From Gordonia namibiensis NBRC 108229 (GTDB lineage Bacteria > Actinomycetota > Actinomycetes > Mycobacteriales > Mycobacteriaceae), in the NCBI RefSeq assembly GCF_000298235.1, contig NZ_BAHE01000056.1, forward strand, positions 1 through 64,000: a DNA stretch of 64,000 nt, in the 5' to 3' direction. Shown here in pieces: positions 18,030 to 26,638 of the stretch; position 1 is the first letter of the stretch; every line of letters begins with the position of its first letter. Below the pieces are notes generated by a model. The model had not been told where the DNA came from. It worked only from the letters and a program-made list of their open reading frames with translations, and searched no databases. The translations under genes were made by a program, and so were the position numbers.

Positions 18030-19511
18030 ATGACGTCTCTGGATCAATCCCGCGCCCCTCTCCTGGAAGCGCTGGAGAATTACCGTCGCGACAACCGATA
18101 CGGTTACACGCCCCCCGGCCATCGTCAGGGCAGAGGCGTCGATGACCGCACGCGCACCACCATCGGAGCGGCCGCGTTCGAATCGGATCTCCTCGTGTCG
18201 CCCGGTCTCGACGACCGACGGATGTCCAGCGCCTACCTGCCCGACGCCGAGGAGTTGATGGCGGACGCCGTCGGAGCCGAACTCGCATTCTTCTCGACCT
18301 GCGGCAGTTCGTTGTCGGTGAAGGCCGCGATGATGGCCGTGGCCGGAGGCGAAGGCGGCGAGCTGCTCATCACCCGCGACGCGCACAAGTCGATCGTCGC
18401 CGGGTTGATCTTCTCGGGTCTGCGCCCACGGTGGGTGCGGCCGCGCTGGGACGAGAATCTCCACCTGACGCATCCGCCGTCCCCCGAGGAGGTTCGCAAG
18501 GCGTGGGAGACGGACCCGCAGGCGGCCGGCCTCCTCATCGTCAGTCCGACGCCGTACGGCACCTGCGCGGACATCCGGGCGATCGCCGACGTCTGCCACG
18601 AGTACGGCAAGCCCTTGATCGTCGACGAGGCGTGGGGCGCGCACCTGCCGTTCCACGACGAGCTGCCCACGTGGGCGATGGACGCCGGAGCCGACGTGTG
18701 TGTCGTCAGCGTCCACAAGATGGGCGCGGGATTCGAACAGGGGTCGGTCTTCCACGTACAGGGGGACCTGATCGACCGTTCCCGGCTGTCGCAGTGCGCA
18801 GACCTGCTGATGACCACCAGCCCGAGCGTGCCGGTCTACTCGGCGCTCGACGGTTGGCGGCGGTACATGGTCGAGTCCGGGCGCGAAGTCCTCGGCCGTG
18901 GCCTCGATCTGGCGCGTCGGGTACGCCGCGCCGTCGACGACATCGACGGTCTCACCGTGATGCACGACGAGCTGCTCCACGAGGAGGCCAGCCACGATCT
19001 CGACGAGATGCAGGTGCTCATCGATGTGAGCGAGTTGGGGATCAGTGGCTATCAGTCCGCCGACTGGCTGCGCGACCAGCACTGCATCGACCTCGGGCTG
19101 AGCGACCACCGTCGCATCCTCGCGACCATCTCCCACGCCGACGACGAGGACACCGCGGATAGGTTGCTGAGCGCGCTGCGGGATCTCACCTGCGCCGCAG
19201 ACTCTTTCGAGAGTCCCCGGAAGGTTCATCAGCCGTCGCCGGTCGAGCTGCAGTTGGAGAACCGGATGCTCCCGCGGGATGCGTTCTTCGGCGACACCGA
19301 GCGGGTGTCACTCGACGATGCTCCGGGACGTGTTGCGGCCGAACAGATCACACCGTATCCGCCCGGCATCCCGGTGGTGGTCCCCGGAGAGGTGCTGAAC
19401 GAGTCGGTGGTCGAGTACCTGCGGACCGGCAAGAACGCGGGGATGAATCTGCCCGACGCCGCAGACGACGCGCTGGACACGATCAAGGTGGTGCGTCGCA
19501 CTCACTCGTAA
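18030..19511 (+). CDS. PLP-dependent Orn/Lys/Arg decarboxylase family protein (493 aa)
   Basis: Aspartate-aminotransferase-fold enzyme of the Orn/Lys/Arg decarboxylase group. The PLP-binding Lys is in VCVVSVHKMGAGFEQGS (about residue 235), and the cofactor Asp lies in LIVDEAWGAHLPFH. The substrate-entry motif RYGYTPPGHRQGRG is near residue 27, and the C-terminal domain has the expected ITPYPPGIPVVVPGE segment. It lacks the N-terminal response-regulator-like wing domain of the large enterobacterial enzymes. Arginine, lysine or ornithine as substrate cannot be decided. I chose the ATG at 18030 (MTSLDQSRAPLLEALENY); it has GGAG 8 bp upstream. The last 10 bp overlap the convergent flavodoxin-like gene. 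Confidence 0.88.
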   Translation: MTSLDQSRAPLLEALENYRRDNRYGYTPPGHRQGRGVDDRTRTTIGAAAFESDLLVSPGLDDRRMSSAYLPDAEELMADAVGAELAFFSTCGSSLSVKAAMMAVAGGEGGELLITRDAHKSIVAGLIFSGLRPRWVRPRWDENLHLTHPPSPEEVRKAWETDPQAAGLLIVSPTPYGTCADIRAIADVCHEYGKPLIVDEAWGAHLPFHDELPTWAMDAGADVCVVSVHKMGAGFEQGSVFHVQGDLIDRSRLSQCADLLMTTSPSVPVYSALDGWRRYMVESGREVLGRGLDLARRVRRAVDDIDGLTVMHDELLHEEASHDLDEMQVLIDVSELGISGYQSADWLRDQHCIDLGLSDHRRILATISHADDEDTADRLLSALRDLTCAADSFESPRKVHQPSPVELQLENRMLPRDAFFGDTERVSLDDAPGRVAAEQITPYPPGIPVVVPGEVLNESVVEYLRTGKNAGMNLPDAADDALDTIKVVRRTHS

Positions 19512-20107
19512 GCAGGGAAAGCCTTCTCCGACAACACTCGGGCGAGATGGGCCGCATTGCGGGCGGCGGCGTGGGTCGTCTTGTCGACCGGCTCGGGGAC
19601 CGTGTCGAGGTCCTTGTAGTCGCGGCCGCCCATGGCCTCGTCGTTCCAGTAGGTGCTGCCCTGCCCGGCGATGGTGAACCCGATGTCGTTGAGCGCACCG
19701 AACATGTCCGCGATGATCTTGTGGGCGCCGTCCTCGTTGCCGACGACACCGCACATCGCGACCTTGCCCAGCATCGACGGCCGACCGCGGTCGTCGGTCT
19801 CGGACACCTCGGCGTCGAGTCGTTCGAGGACTCGCTGGGCGACGCTCGACATGTGGCCGAGCCAGGTCGGGGTGGTGATCACGAGGATGTCGGCTGCCTG
19901 GATGCGCTCGAGGATCGCCGGCCACTCGTCACCGTCGCCCATGTCCCGTTCGACACCGGGTTTGATGTCGTGGTCGACGGCGCGGACGACGTCACCCTCG
20001 ACGCCTTGCTCGGCCAGTGCGTCGAGGATGTGCCGGGCGATGAGGTCGCTGCTCGACGACGCCGGCGAGGGTTTGAGGGTGCAGGTGATGGCGAGAGCTG
20101 TGGTCAT
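19502..20107 (-). CDS. Flavodoxin-like NAD(P)H-dependent oxidoreductase (201 aa)
   Basis: Flavodoxin-fold FMN protein. The phosphate-binding loop is in TCTLKPSPASSSSDLIARHI, and the ring-binding loop is ITTPTWLGHMSSVAQRVLERL (about residues 76-96, key residues T-P-T-W-G). CGVVGNEDGAHKI is the second FMN loop. Such proteins carry electrons or reduce quinones. It is the last of three closely spaced minus-strand genes and overlaps the convergent decarboxylase gene by 10 bp at its stop. It may supply electrons to the CrtI-like oxidoreductase in the operon, but that is inference. Confidence 0.85.
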   Translation of the reverse strand: MTTALAITCTLKPSPASSSSDLIARHILDALAEQGVEGDVVRAVDHDIKPGVERDMGDGDEWPAILERIQAADILVITTPTWLGHMSSVAQRVLERLDAEVSETDDRGRPSMLGKVAMCGVVGNEDGAHKIIADMFGALNDIGFTIAGQGSTYWNDEAMGGRDYKDLDTVPEPVDKTTHAAARNAAHLARVLSEKAFPAYE

Positions 20108-20147
20108 GTCAGGCGTTTACCCGGTACGACGCCGCCGAATCCCTGCG

Positions 20148-20582
20148 TCAGCTCGGCTGACGCTCGGCCAGCATCGCCAGGCGGTTGAGGCATTCGCTGA
20201 GTCGGGGAGACATGGCGGTCTGCTGGACCACCGGCGGGATCCACTTCAGCGGGGCGGTCTCGACGAACTCTTCCATACCGATGATCGAGCCGTTGCCGTC
20301 CTTCTCGATCGTCATCCGGATGCGAGCGCGACCGAACGGCCAGCCGGCGGCGGAGAGCTCCAGCAGCCCGGCCTTCGACTCGCACGAGGTGGTCTCGTCG
20401 TTGAGCAGTGCCGGCCAGACACCCACCGAGTGGTGGATTTTCGATCCGGCCTGAGGCCACTCGGCGTCGACGTCGCGGATGCGTGAGGCGCCGACCACCC
20501 AGGAGGCGTAGAGCCAGCCGTTGGACAGCACCGACCAGACCTGTGCGGGGGTAGCGGAAGTGTGGCGTTCGACGCGGTTCAT
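20148..20582 (-). CDS. SRPBCC (START-like) family protein (144 aa)
   Basis: START/polyketide-cyclase-like helix-grip protein with a deep hydrophobic ligand cavity. The N-terminal MNRVERHTSATPAQVWSVLS is the classic opening strand and helix, and the C-terminal long helix is SPRLSECLNRLAMLAERQ. Such proteins bind lipids or hydrophobic intermediates. It follows the CrtI-like gene by 13 bp and precedes the flavodoxin-like gene by 40 bp, so it probably handles the hydrophobic substrate of that oxidoreductase. Confidence 0.82.
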   Translation of the reverse strand: MNRVERHTSATPAQVWSVLSNGWLYASWVVGASRIRDVDAEWPQAGSKIHHSVGVWPALLNDETTSCESKAGLLELSAAGWPFGRARIRMTIEKDGNGSIIGMEEFVETAPLKWIPPVVQQTAMSPRLSECLNRLAMLAERQPS

Positions 20583-20595
20583 GAATGTTCTCCGT

Positions 20596-22191
20596 TCACT
20601 TGTTGTCTCGGGTCTTCGTGAGGCGTTTGTTGAGGGTGCGATTGAATGCTCTTCGCGGCATCCCTCGTAGGCCGTCGGAGGCGAGGGCGGCGCGGGCGGC
20701 GTTGTTGCCGCAGGCGCCGTGGACTCCGCCCCCGGGATGTGCGGCCGACCCCGCGAGGTAGAGGCGGTCCACGGGTGTCGTGGCGCCGCCGAGGTTCGGT
20801 GACGGTCGGAAGATCAACTGCTGGAACAGTTGTGCCGTTCCCCCGTTCACCGTCCCATGGACGAGGTTGGCGTCGGCGTTCTGCAGGTCGTTCGGTGTCT
20901 GGACATGGCGGCCCACAATCATGTCGGCGACGCCGGGAGCGTGTTCCTCGAACACCTCGTCCATCCGCGCGGCGAGGAGCCGAGCCGCCTCGTCGTCGGT
21001 GACCCCGCGGGGAAGGTGGCTGTAGGACCATGCACTCTCGGTCCCGACGGGCGACCGTCCGGCATCGGCCGTGGTCATCTGACCGAACAGCAGGAATGGA
21101 TGCTCGGGGATGTTGCCGGTCTCGATGTCGGCGGTGGAGTAGGCGATGTTGCGCGCGTCCGCGCCGAGGTGAACGGTGCCCGCTCCGGCCAGATTGGCGC
21201 TGCGCCATGGGATCTTGCCGTTGATGGCGTAGTTGACCTTCACCACCGGGGTGTCCCAGGTGAACCTCTGCAGGTCGTCCAGTACCCGGGCGGGCACATC
21301 GGCAGGAGAGAGCAGTTCGGTGTAGAGCGCGGGTGCCGAGACGTCGGCGAGGACGGCCCGATCGGCTTTCCACCGTCGTCCGTCGTTGTCAACGACGCCG
21401 ACTGCACGACCTCCCCGGACGTCGATCCCGGTGACCCGGGTGTTGCAATGTACCTGTGCCCCTGCGCTTTCCGCGCGGTGTCGGAGAGCGGCCGAGAGTG
21501 CGCTCGCACCACCGACGGGAACCGGGTATCCGGTGTCCTGGCCCAACATGGTCAGCAGGTACCCCATCACCCCGCTTCCGGGTGCGTGAAGGGGGATGTC
21601 GGCGTGCAGAGCGTTGCCCAGGATGAGAAGGCCGGCTTTCTCGCTGCGGAACAGTTCGCGCACCATCTGGTCGGCGGGCAATATCAGGAAACGCGCCAGG
21701 CGCAGGGCATCCGCGGTGCCGATCGAGCGCAACAGGGACAACACGGCGCGGACCGGCGGAAAAGGCCCGAAGAGGGTGTTGAGGATGGCGGGTCGCAGAG
21801 TCTCCCACTGACCGACGAGGTCGAGCCATGCCCGGCCGTCGTGCGGGTCGAAGGTGGCGAGGTGTGCGGCGGTGTCGGCGGCGTCGGGGTGGATGACCGG
21901 GGCGTCGTCGTCCTCGGGTCCGGCGGGGTGCCCGAACGCCAGCGGCGCCCGACTCCACTCGAGCCCGTGGTCTTCGAGAGCGAGGTCGGCGAAGACCGGG
22001 GAGGCCACCGCAAGCGGATAGAACGCGCTGAAGAGATCGGTGACGTAGCCGGGGGTCAACTCGGCACTTCTGATCGCGCCGCCCACCTCGGGAGCGGCTT
22101 CGAGGACGGTGACGTCCCAGCCGGCGTCGGCCAGCCGGATGGCGGAGATGAGCCCGTTGTGTCCGGCGCCCACGACGACTGCGTCCGACAC
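20596..22191 (-). CDS. Phytoene-desaturase-family FAD oxidoreductase (531 aa)
   Basis: CrtI/CrtO-like amine-oxidase-fold flavoprotein. The N-terminal FAD fold is VVVGAGHNGLISAIRLADAG (residues 5-24), followed by VLEAAPEVGGAIRSAEL. The C-terminal FAD motif is RLYLAGSAAHPGGGVHGACG. GNNAARAALAS at the end is typical of this group in mycobacteria. The hydrophobic substrate is unknown; it is not near the carotenoid genes at 57-64 kb. I chose a GTG at 22191 because the FAD motif should start within the first few residues. The open frame to 22944 is antisense to the SDR gene. It heads a minus-strand operon with the SRPBCC and flavodoxin-like genes. Confidence 0.88.
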   Translation of the reverse strand: MSDAVVVGAGHNGLISAIRLADAGWDVTVLEAAPEVGGAIRSAELTPGYVTDLFSAFYPLAVASPVFADLALEDHGLEWSRAPLAFGHPAGPEDDDAPVIHPDAADTAAHLATFDPHDGRAWLDLVGQWETLRPAILNTLFGPFPPVRAVLSLLRSIGTADALRLARFLILPADQMVRELFRSEKAGLLILGNALHADIPLHAPGSGVMGYLLTMLGQDTGYPVPVGGASALSAALRHRAESAGAQVHCNTRVTGIDVRGGRAVGVVDNDGRRWKADRAVLADVSAPALYTELLSPADVPARVLDDLQRFTWDTPVVKVNYAINGKIPWRSANLAGAGTVHLGADARNIAYSTADIETGNIPEHPFLLFGQMTTADAGRSPVGTESAWSYSHLPRGVTDDEAARLLAARMDEVFEEHAPGVADMIVGRHVQTPNDLQNADANLVHGTVNGGTAQLFQQLIFRPSPNLGGATTPVDRLYLAGSAAHPGGGVHGACGNNAARAALASDGLRGMPRRAFNRTLNKRLTKTRDNK

Positions 22192-22314
22192 TCGTCCCCA
22201 ACTCCTCTCGATCGCTTTCGGGCCGGTCGGCCCATGGTGAAGAGGGGTACCCGCGCGGCCACCGCGTAAACGCGGCGGAGGTGTAGGACGACTCCGCCCG
22301 GGTAGTCCGGTTGG

Positions 22315-23211
22315 GTGAAGGTCTCCCTGAATCTTGGCCACGTGTGGCACCCGCGAGTCACCGACGACCGCCTCCGTCGGCTGTGTGCCGGACGAGGCGC
22401 CGTCATCACCGGCGCCGGGTCGGGAATGGGCAGATCGCTCGCAAACCGGCTGGCAGCCGCCGGGATACCGGTCCTGCTCAGTGACGTCGACTCGCTGGCC
22501 CTGGCCGAGACCGCGAAGTCTGCGGCCGACCGCGGGGCGAAGGTGGAGGCCACCGAAATGGACGTCGCCGACGCCGCTGCGGTCACCGCCTACGCCGACG
22601 AGATGACCCGACGCCACGGCGCGCCGGCGCTGGTCTTCAACAACGCGGGCATCACGATGGTCGCATCCGTCCTCGACGAGGACGACGACTACGCGCGGCG
22701 GATCATGGCGGTCAACTTCGGGGGTGTCGTGAACGGCACGCAGGCGTTCCTGCCGCACCTCGAGGCCGGGGGCGGACGAATCGTGAACACCTCGAGCGCA
22801 TTCGGGTTGATGGGGTCGCCCGCGCAATCCGCGTACTCGGCGTCGAAGTTCGCCGCTCGCGGGTTCTCGGAGAGCTTGCAGGAACAGTTGCGCGGCAGCG
22901 GATCCCGTGCACGAATCCATATAGTCTGCCCGGGGGTCGTTCACACCGCCATCGCCCGGCGGGCCCGGTACATTGACCCGGCGGTGCGGGAGTACGTCAC
23001 CAAGGGCTTCGACCGACGGCTACCCGGTGCGCACCCCGATGCCGCGGCCGCGGCGATCCTCGCCGGCGTTCTCGGTGATCGCGATCGAATCCTCGTCGGG
23101 ATCGACGCACGCGCGCTCGACATCGGTGTCCGGATTCTGGACGGGGCGCTGCAACGACCCCTCGCGACGGTGACGGGACCGGTGTTCCGCCGGATTCTCG
23201 GCGGGCGGTGA
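22315..23211 (+). CDS. Short-chain dehydrogenase/reductase (298 aa)
   Basis: Classical SDR using NAD(P). The cofactor motif is GAVITGAGSGMGRSLANRLA (TGxxxGxG, about residues 28-47), and NNAG lies in LVFNNAGITM. The catalytic Ser is in RIVNTSSAFGLMG, and the Tyr/Lys pair is SAYSASKFAARGF. A C-terminal extension after residue 240 is longer than the minimal 250-aa family. A GTG at 22315 is taken as start, about 27 residues before the motif; a later start is possible. It is divergent from the CrtI-like operon by 123 bp and could share its regulation and pathway. Confidence 0.9.
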   Translation: MKVSLNLGHVWHPRVTDDRLRRLCAGRGAVITGAGSGMGRSLANRLAAAGIPVLLSDVDSLALAETAKSAADRGAKVEATEMDVADAAAVTAYADEMTRRHGAPALVFNNAGITMVASVLDEDDDYARRIMAVNFGGVVNGTQAFLPHLEAGGGRIVNTSSAFGLMGSPAQSAYSASKFAARGFSESLQEQLRGSGSRARIHIVCPGVVHTAIARRARYIDPAVREYVTKGFDRRLPGAHPDAAAAAILAGVLGDRDRILVGIDARALDIGVRILDGALQRPLATVTGPVFRRILGGR

Positions 23212-23235
23212 CGGGGCACGGCGCAGCGCAGCGGT

Positions 23236-24771
23236 TCAGCCCTCGGAGGGGTGCTGCGAGAACAGCTTTCGGGTCGCAGGACCTTCGAGTACTTCACCGG
23301 AGTGGCTGAACCGTGAACCGTGTAGCGGGCAGTCCCAGGACTGCTCGGCGTCGTTCCAGCGCAACACGCCGTACAGGTGCGTGCACAGCGGGGCGACGGA
23401 CTGCGTCTGTCCGGCCACGGTGCACACGCCCTTCGGTGAAGCGCCGGAGTGTCCGACGCTGCCGTCGCCTTCGGCGGGTGATGAGTTCGCCGGTTTCAAC
23501 AGACTCAGGTAACCGCCGACCATGTAGGCCGCGACCTGCGCGTTGGCCGATGCCGCCGAGGCCAGCGATCCAGGCTTGGTGATCTCGGACGAGCGCCAGG
23601 GGCGCAGGCTCGTCGACCACGGTGGTTCCGAGCCCAGGATCCGTCCGGTCATCGACAACGCCGCGGCGACGCCGTTGGTGAGGCCCCACTTCGCGAATCC
23701 GGTGGCGACCTGAACGCTATCCATGCCGGGCAGAAGCGGTCCGACGTAGGGCATTTCGTCGATCGTCACGTAATCCTGCGCCGACCAGCGCGCCACCATG
23801 CGGGCGGTGGGGAAGTGCTTCTCGGTCCACGCGATCATGTCCAGGGCGTGTTGACGTTCGGACTTCGTGCGTCCCACCTCGTGACCGAAACCGCCGACCA
23901 TCAGCAGCTCGCCGTCGTAGCCCGGCCGTGTCGCGGTTCGCAGGGACACCGACGGGTTGTCGGCGCCGAGGTACATCTCGCGCGGGATCTCCCCGTCGAC
24001 GACGAAGGCTGCCGCATACGAGCGTTGTGGATGCACCCGGGCGAAGAACCCCGCGCGGTCGAGGAAGGGGACGCCGGTCGCGAGCACGACCGATTCGGCG
24101 CGGATGTCACCGGCGTCGGTGGTGAGGGTGTGGGGCGTGCCGTGGCGCAGACCTTGCACGTGCACCCCCTCGTAGAGGTGGCCGCCGTGTGCGCGGAGGT
24201 CGTCGGCGAGGGCGCGGAGCACCACCATCGGGTCGATCTGCGCCTGCCCCTCGAGGCGGATGGCCGTCTTGACGTCGAACGGCAGTTCCGGACAATCGAC
24301 GTGCTCGACCGGGATGTCATGCGCCCGGCAGGCCTCGAACTCCTTCTCCACGGTCTTCGCGCCCGACGTAGTGGCCGCGAACGTCAGTGCTGCACGCTCG
24401 TCGACCTGCAGGCCGCGATGGGTGAGGTAGTGCCGCAACCATGCCTGGCCCTCACGGTTCGCCTCGACGTAGTCCTGCACCGCGGACTTCCCGTGCCGAC
24501 TCGAGATCGATGACAACCGCGTGCCCTGCAGCAGTGAGAGCTTGCCGGTGGTGTGGCCGGTCGCTGCGGCACCGATGTGGCGTCGCTCGAGGACGGCGAC
24601 CTTCTGTCCGGCCCGCGCCAGCAGAAGTCCCGTGGTCAGGCCGGTGATGCCACCGCCCACGACGATCTGGTCATAAGTGTCCACCGTCCCGAACGGGGTG
24701 GTCTCGGGACGCACGTCGGGGAGTCCGGCGTGATCGGAGTCGTTCGCCGGGTCGAACCAGAGGGTTTTCAT
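23236..24771 (-). CDS. FAD-dependent oxidoreductase fused to a Rieske iron-sulfur domain (511 aa)
   Basis: A DadA-type FAD oxidoreductase (about residues 35-400) carries VVGGGITGLTTGLLLARAG and VLERRHIGAAATGHTTGKLS. At the C-terminus (about 430-511) is a Rieske [2Fe-2S] domain with CTHLYGVLRW and CPLHGSRFSHSGE, which supply the two Cys and two His ligands. This fusion is known in bacteria, usually annotated as a Rieske-containing oxidoreductase; its substrate is unknown. An ATG start at 24771 gives MKTLWFDPAND. It is convergent with the SDR and divergent from the NadB gene. Confidence 0.92.
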   Translation of the reverse strand: MKTLWFDPANDSDHAGLPDVRPETTPFGTVDTYDQIVVGGGITGLTTGLLLARAGQKVAVLERRHIGAAATGHTTGKLSLLQGTRLSSISSRHGKSAVQDYVEANREGQAWLRHYLTHRGLQVDERAALTFAATTSGAKTVEKEFEACRAHDIPVEHVDCPELPFDVKTAIRLEGQAQIDPMVVLRALADDLRAHGGHLYEGVHVQGLRHGTPHTLTTDAGDIRAESVVLATGVPFLDRAGFFARVHPQRSYAAAFVVDGEIPREMYLGADNPSVSLRTATRPGYDGELLMVGGFGHEVGRTKSERQHALDMIAWTEKHFPTARMVARWSAQDYVTIDEMPYVGPLLPGMDSVQVATGFAKWGLTNGVAAALSMTGRILGSEPPWSTSLRPWRSSEITKPGSLASAASANAQVAAYMVGGYLSLLKPANSSPAEGDGSVGHSGASPKGVCTVAGQTQSVAPLCTHLYGVLRWNDAEQSWDCPLHGSRFSHSGEVLEGPATRKLFSQHPSEG

Positions 24772-24918
24772 GGTGGTCGGGGTTGCCGCGATCCGGGTTG
24801 ATCAAACATCAGGCGGTCGAGCATTTCGTCGCGGGGAGCTGCGGGGTAGGGTTTTCGACTGGGAATCGAAAACACCTCGCCGGGGTTGTCAGAGTACGAC
24901 CGGCGAAAGGCGGATGAC

Positions 24919-26565
24919 ATGAGTACGTCCACATACGGACCGGGCGCGGGTATCGCCGACCGTGCCGATCTCGTCGTGGTCGGGGCCGGTATCGCGGGCC
25001 TGACGGCCGCACTGTGCGCCGCGGAGAGCGGACTGTCGGTCGTCGTGGTCAACAAGGGCCCCAGCTGGCGTCCCGACCGTGGGGAGCAACCGACCTCGAC
25101 GTTCTACGCCCAGGGCGGGGTCGCGGTGGTCATGCCCGGTGTGCGCTCGACCGGTCCGGACGACGTCGACTCGATCGATCTGCACCTCGCCGACACGCTC
25201 GCCGCCGGCAGTGGCCTCACCGACCCTGCGGCGACGCGCCCGATCCTGGCCGACGGGTGGTCATCGGTGTCCGCGCTGATCGGGTGGGGCGCCGACTTCG
25301 ATCGCGACGCCGACGGTGAACTCCTGCGCACACGCGAAGGCGGCCACTCCGTGCGACGGATCATCCACGCCGGCGGTGACGCGACGGGCGCCGCGATCCA
25401 ACGTGCGCTCAACGACGCCGTCGCGCAGCGGGAGGCCGACCCCGGGCAGTCCATCCGTTTCCTCGACGACGCGATCGTCACGGAGGTCCGGGTCGACGAC
25501 GGACGGGTCACGGGAGTGGCCTATCTGCAGGACGACCGGTGGGGTGTGGTCCACGCGCCGACGGTCCTGCTCGCCACCGGCGGTGCGGGCCATCTCTACG
25601 CGGCGACGACCAATCCGTCCGGTGCCACCTGTGACGGCATCGCGCTGGCGTTGCGGGCCGGAGCGCACGTCGCCGACCTCGAATTCATCCAGTTCCACCC
25701 CACGATGCTCTACACGCCGGGCGCCCGTGGACGTCGGACGCTCATCAGCGAGGCCGTGCGAGGGGAGGGCGGGCGACTCGTCGACGCGCACGGACGGTCG
25801 GTGACCGACGGCGTGCACCCGATGGGCGACCTCGCGCCCCGCGATGTGGTCGCGAACGCCGTGGAGACCGCCATCGAGCTGACCGGGCATCCCTGCGTCT
25901 ACCTCGACATCAGCGGGGTGCCCGACTTCGAGCGGCGATTCCCGACGGTCAGTGCCGGAATCCGGTCGGCTGGTCTCGACCCGGCCGGCAACCGCATCCC
26001 CGTCGTACCGGGTGCCCACTACCTCTGCGGTGGCGTGGTGACCGACGACGAGGCGCGTACCGCCGTCGACGGTCTCCTGGCCGCCGGGGAGGTCGCTCGG
26101 ACCGGCTTGCACGGGGCCAATCGACTGGCGTCGAACAGCCTGCTCGAAGGCCTCGTCATGGGCCGACGTGCCGCGGCGGTCGCCGTCGGACGACGTGACC
26201 TGCGGCCGGCCGGCACCGGTCCCCTCGCGACGCCCGGACCATTGCCGATCCTCGACCGCGAGCTGCTGCAGGACATGATGTCGAGACAGGTGGCTCTTCG
26301 CCGATCCGCCGACGGGTTGGCGTACGCGGCCGAAACGATCGCGAGTGCGCCGCGGCGGGTTCCCGCGACGGTGCGCGAGGTCGAGGATGCCGCGCTCACG
26401 CTGACCGCGGCGGCGGTCATCGCGGCGGCCACCGCCCGCACCGAGTCGCGTGGCGCCCACGTCCGAACGGACTTTCCCCTCACGGCCGAGATCGGGGAAT
26501 CCCACACCTTCCGCCTCGTCGACGGAGAGATCCGAGAGTCGGGACTCGCCGGCATCACGGCCTGA
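24919..26565 (+). CDS. nadB: L-aspartate oxidase (548 aa)
   Basis: FAD enzyme that oxidises L-aspartate to iminoaspartate, the first step of de novo NAD synthesis. The FAD fold is ADLVVVGAGIAGLTAALCAA (about residues 16-35). Active-site segments are EFIQFHPTMLY, EAVRGEGGRLVD, LAPRDVVANAVE and HYLCGGVVTDDEART. The C-terminal FAD contact is AAGEVARTGLHGANRLASNS. The ATG at 24919 has AAAGGCGG 7-12 bp upstream; a TTG at 24886 opens the same frame but looks less likely. nadA and nadC are not adjacent here, unlike the usual nadABC cluster, so this may be a second copy. Confidence 0.9.
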   Translation: MSTSTYGPGAGIADRADLVVVGAGIAGLTAALCAAESGLSVVVVNKGPSWRPDRGEQPTSTFYAQGGVAVVMPGVRSTGPDDVDSIDLHLADTLAAGSGLTDPAATRPILADGWSSVSALIGWGADFDRDADGELLRTREGGHSVRRIIHAGGDATGAAIQRALNDAVAQREADPGQSIRFLDDAIVTEVRVDDGRVTGVAYLQDDRWGVVHAPTVLLATGGAGHLYAATTNPSGATCDGIALALRAGAHVADLEFIQFHPTMLYTPGARGRRTLISEAVRGEGGRLVDAHGRSVTDGVHPMGDLAPRDVVANAVETAIELTGHPCVYLDISGVPDFERRFPTVSAGIRSAGLDPAGNRIPVVPGAHYLCGGVVTDDEARTAVDGLLAAGEVARTGLHGANRLASNSLLEGLVMGRRAAAVAVGRRDLRPAGTGPLATPGPLPILDRELLQDMMSRQVALRRSADGLAYAAETIASAPRRVPATVREVEDAALTLTAAAVIAAATARTESRGAHVRTDFPLTAEIGESHTFRLVDGEIRESGLAGITA

Positions 26566-26638
26566 GAGGACGCCCGCGCCGCGCACCCGCGGGCACAGAT
26601 AGATGCGGTCGTCGGATACGAGAGATACATTGGCGCCG

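Noticed and set aside
22192..22944. Upstream extension of the CrtI-like oxidoreductase frame
   Set aside because: It is antisense to the SDR gene, and the FAD motif should be close to the N-terminus.
26572..26594. Hairpin GCCCGCG/CGCGGGC after nadB
   Set aside because: The stem is only 7 bp with no T run; in such GC-rich DNA this is expected by chance.
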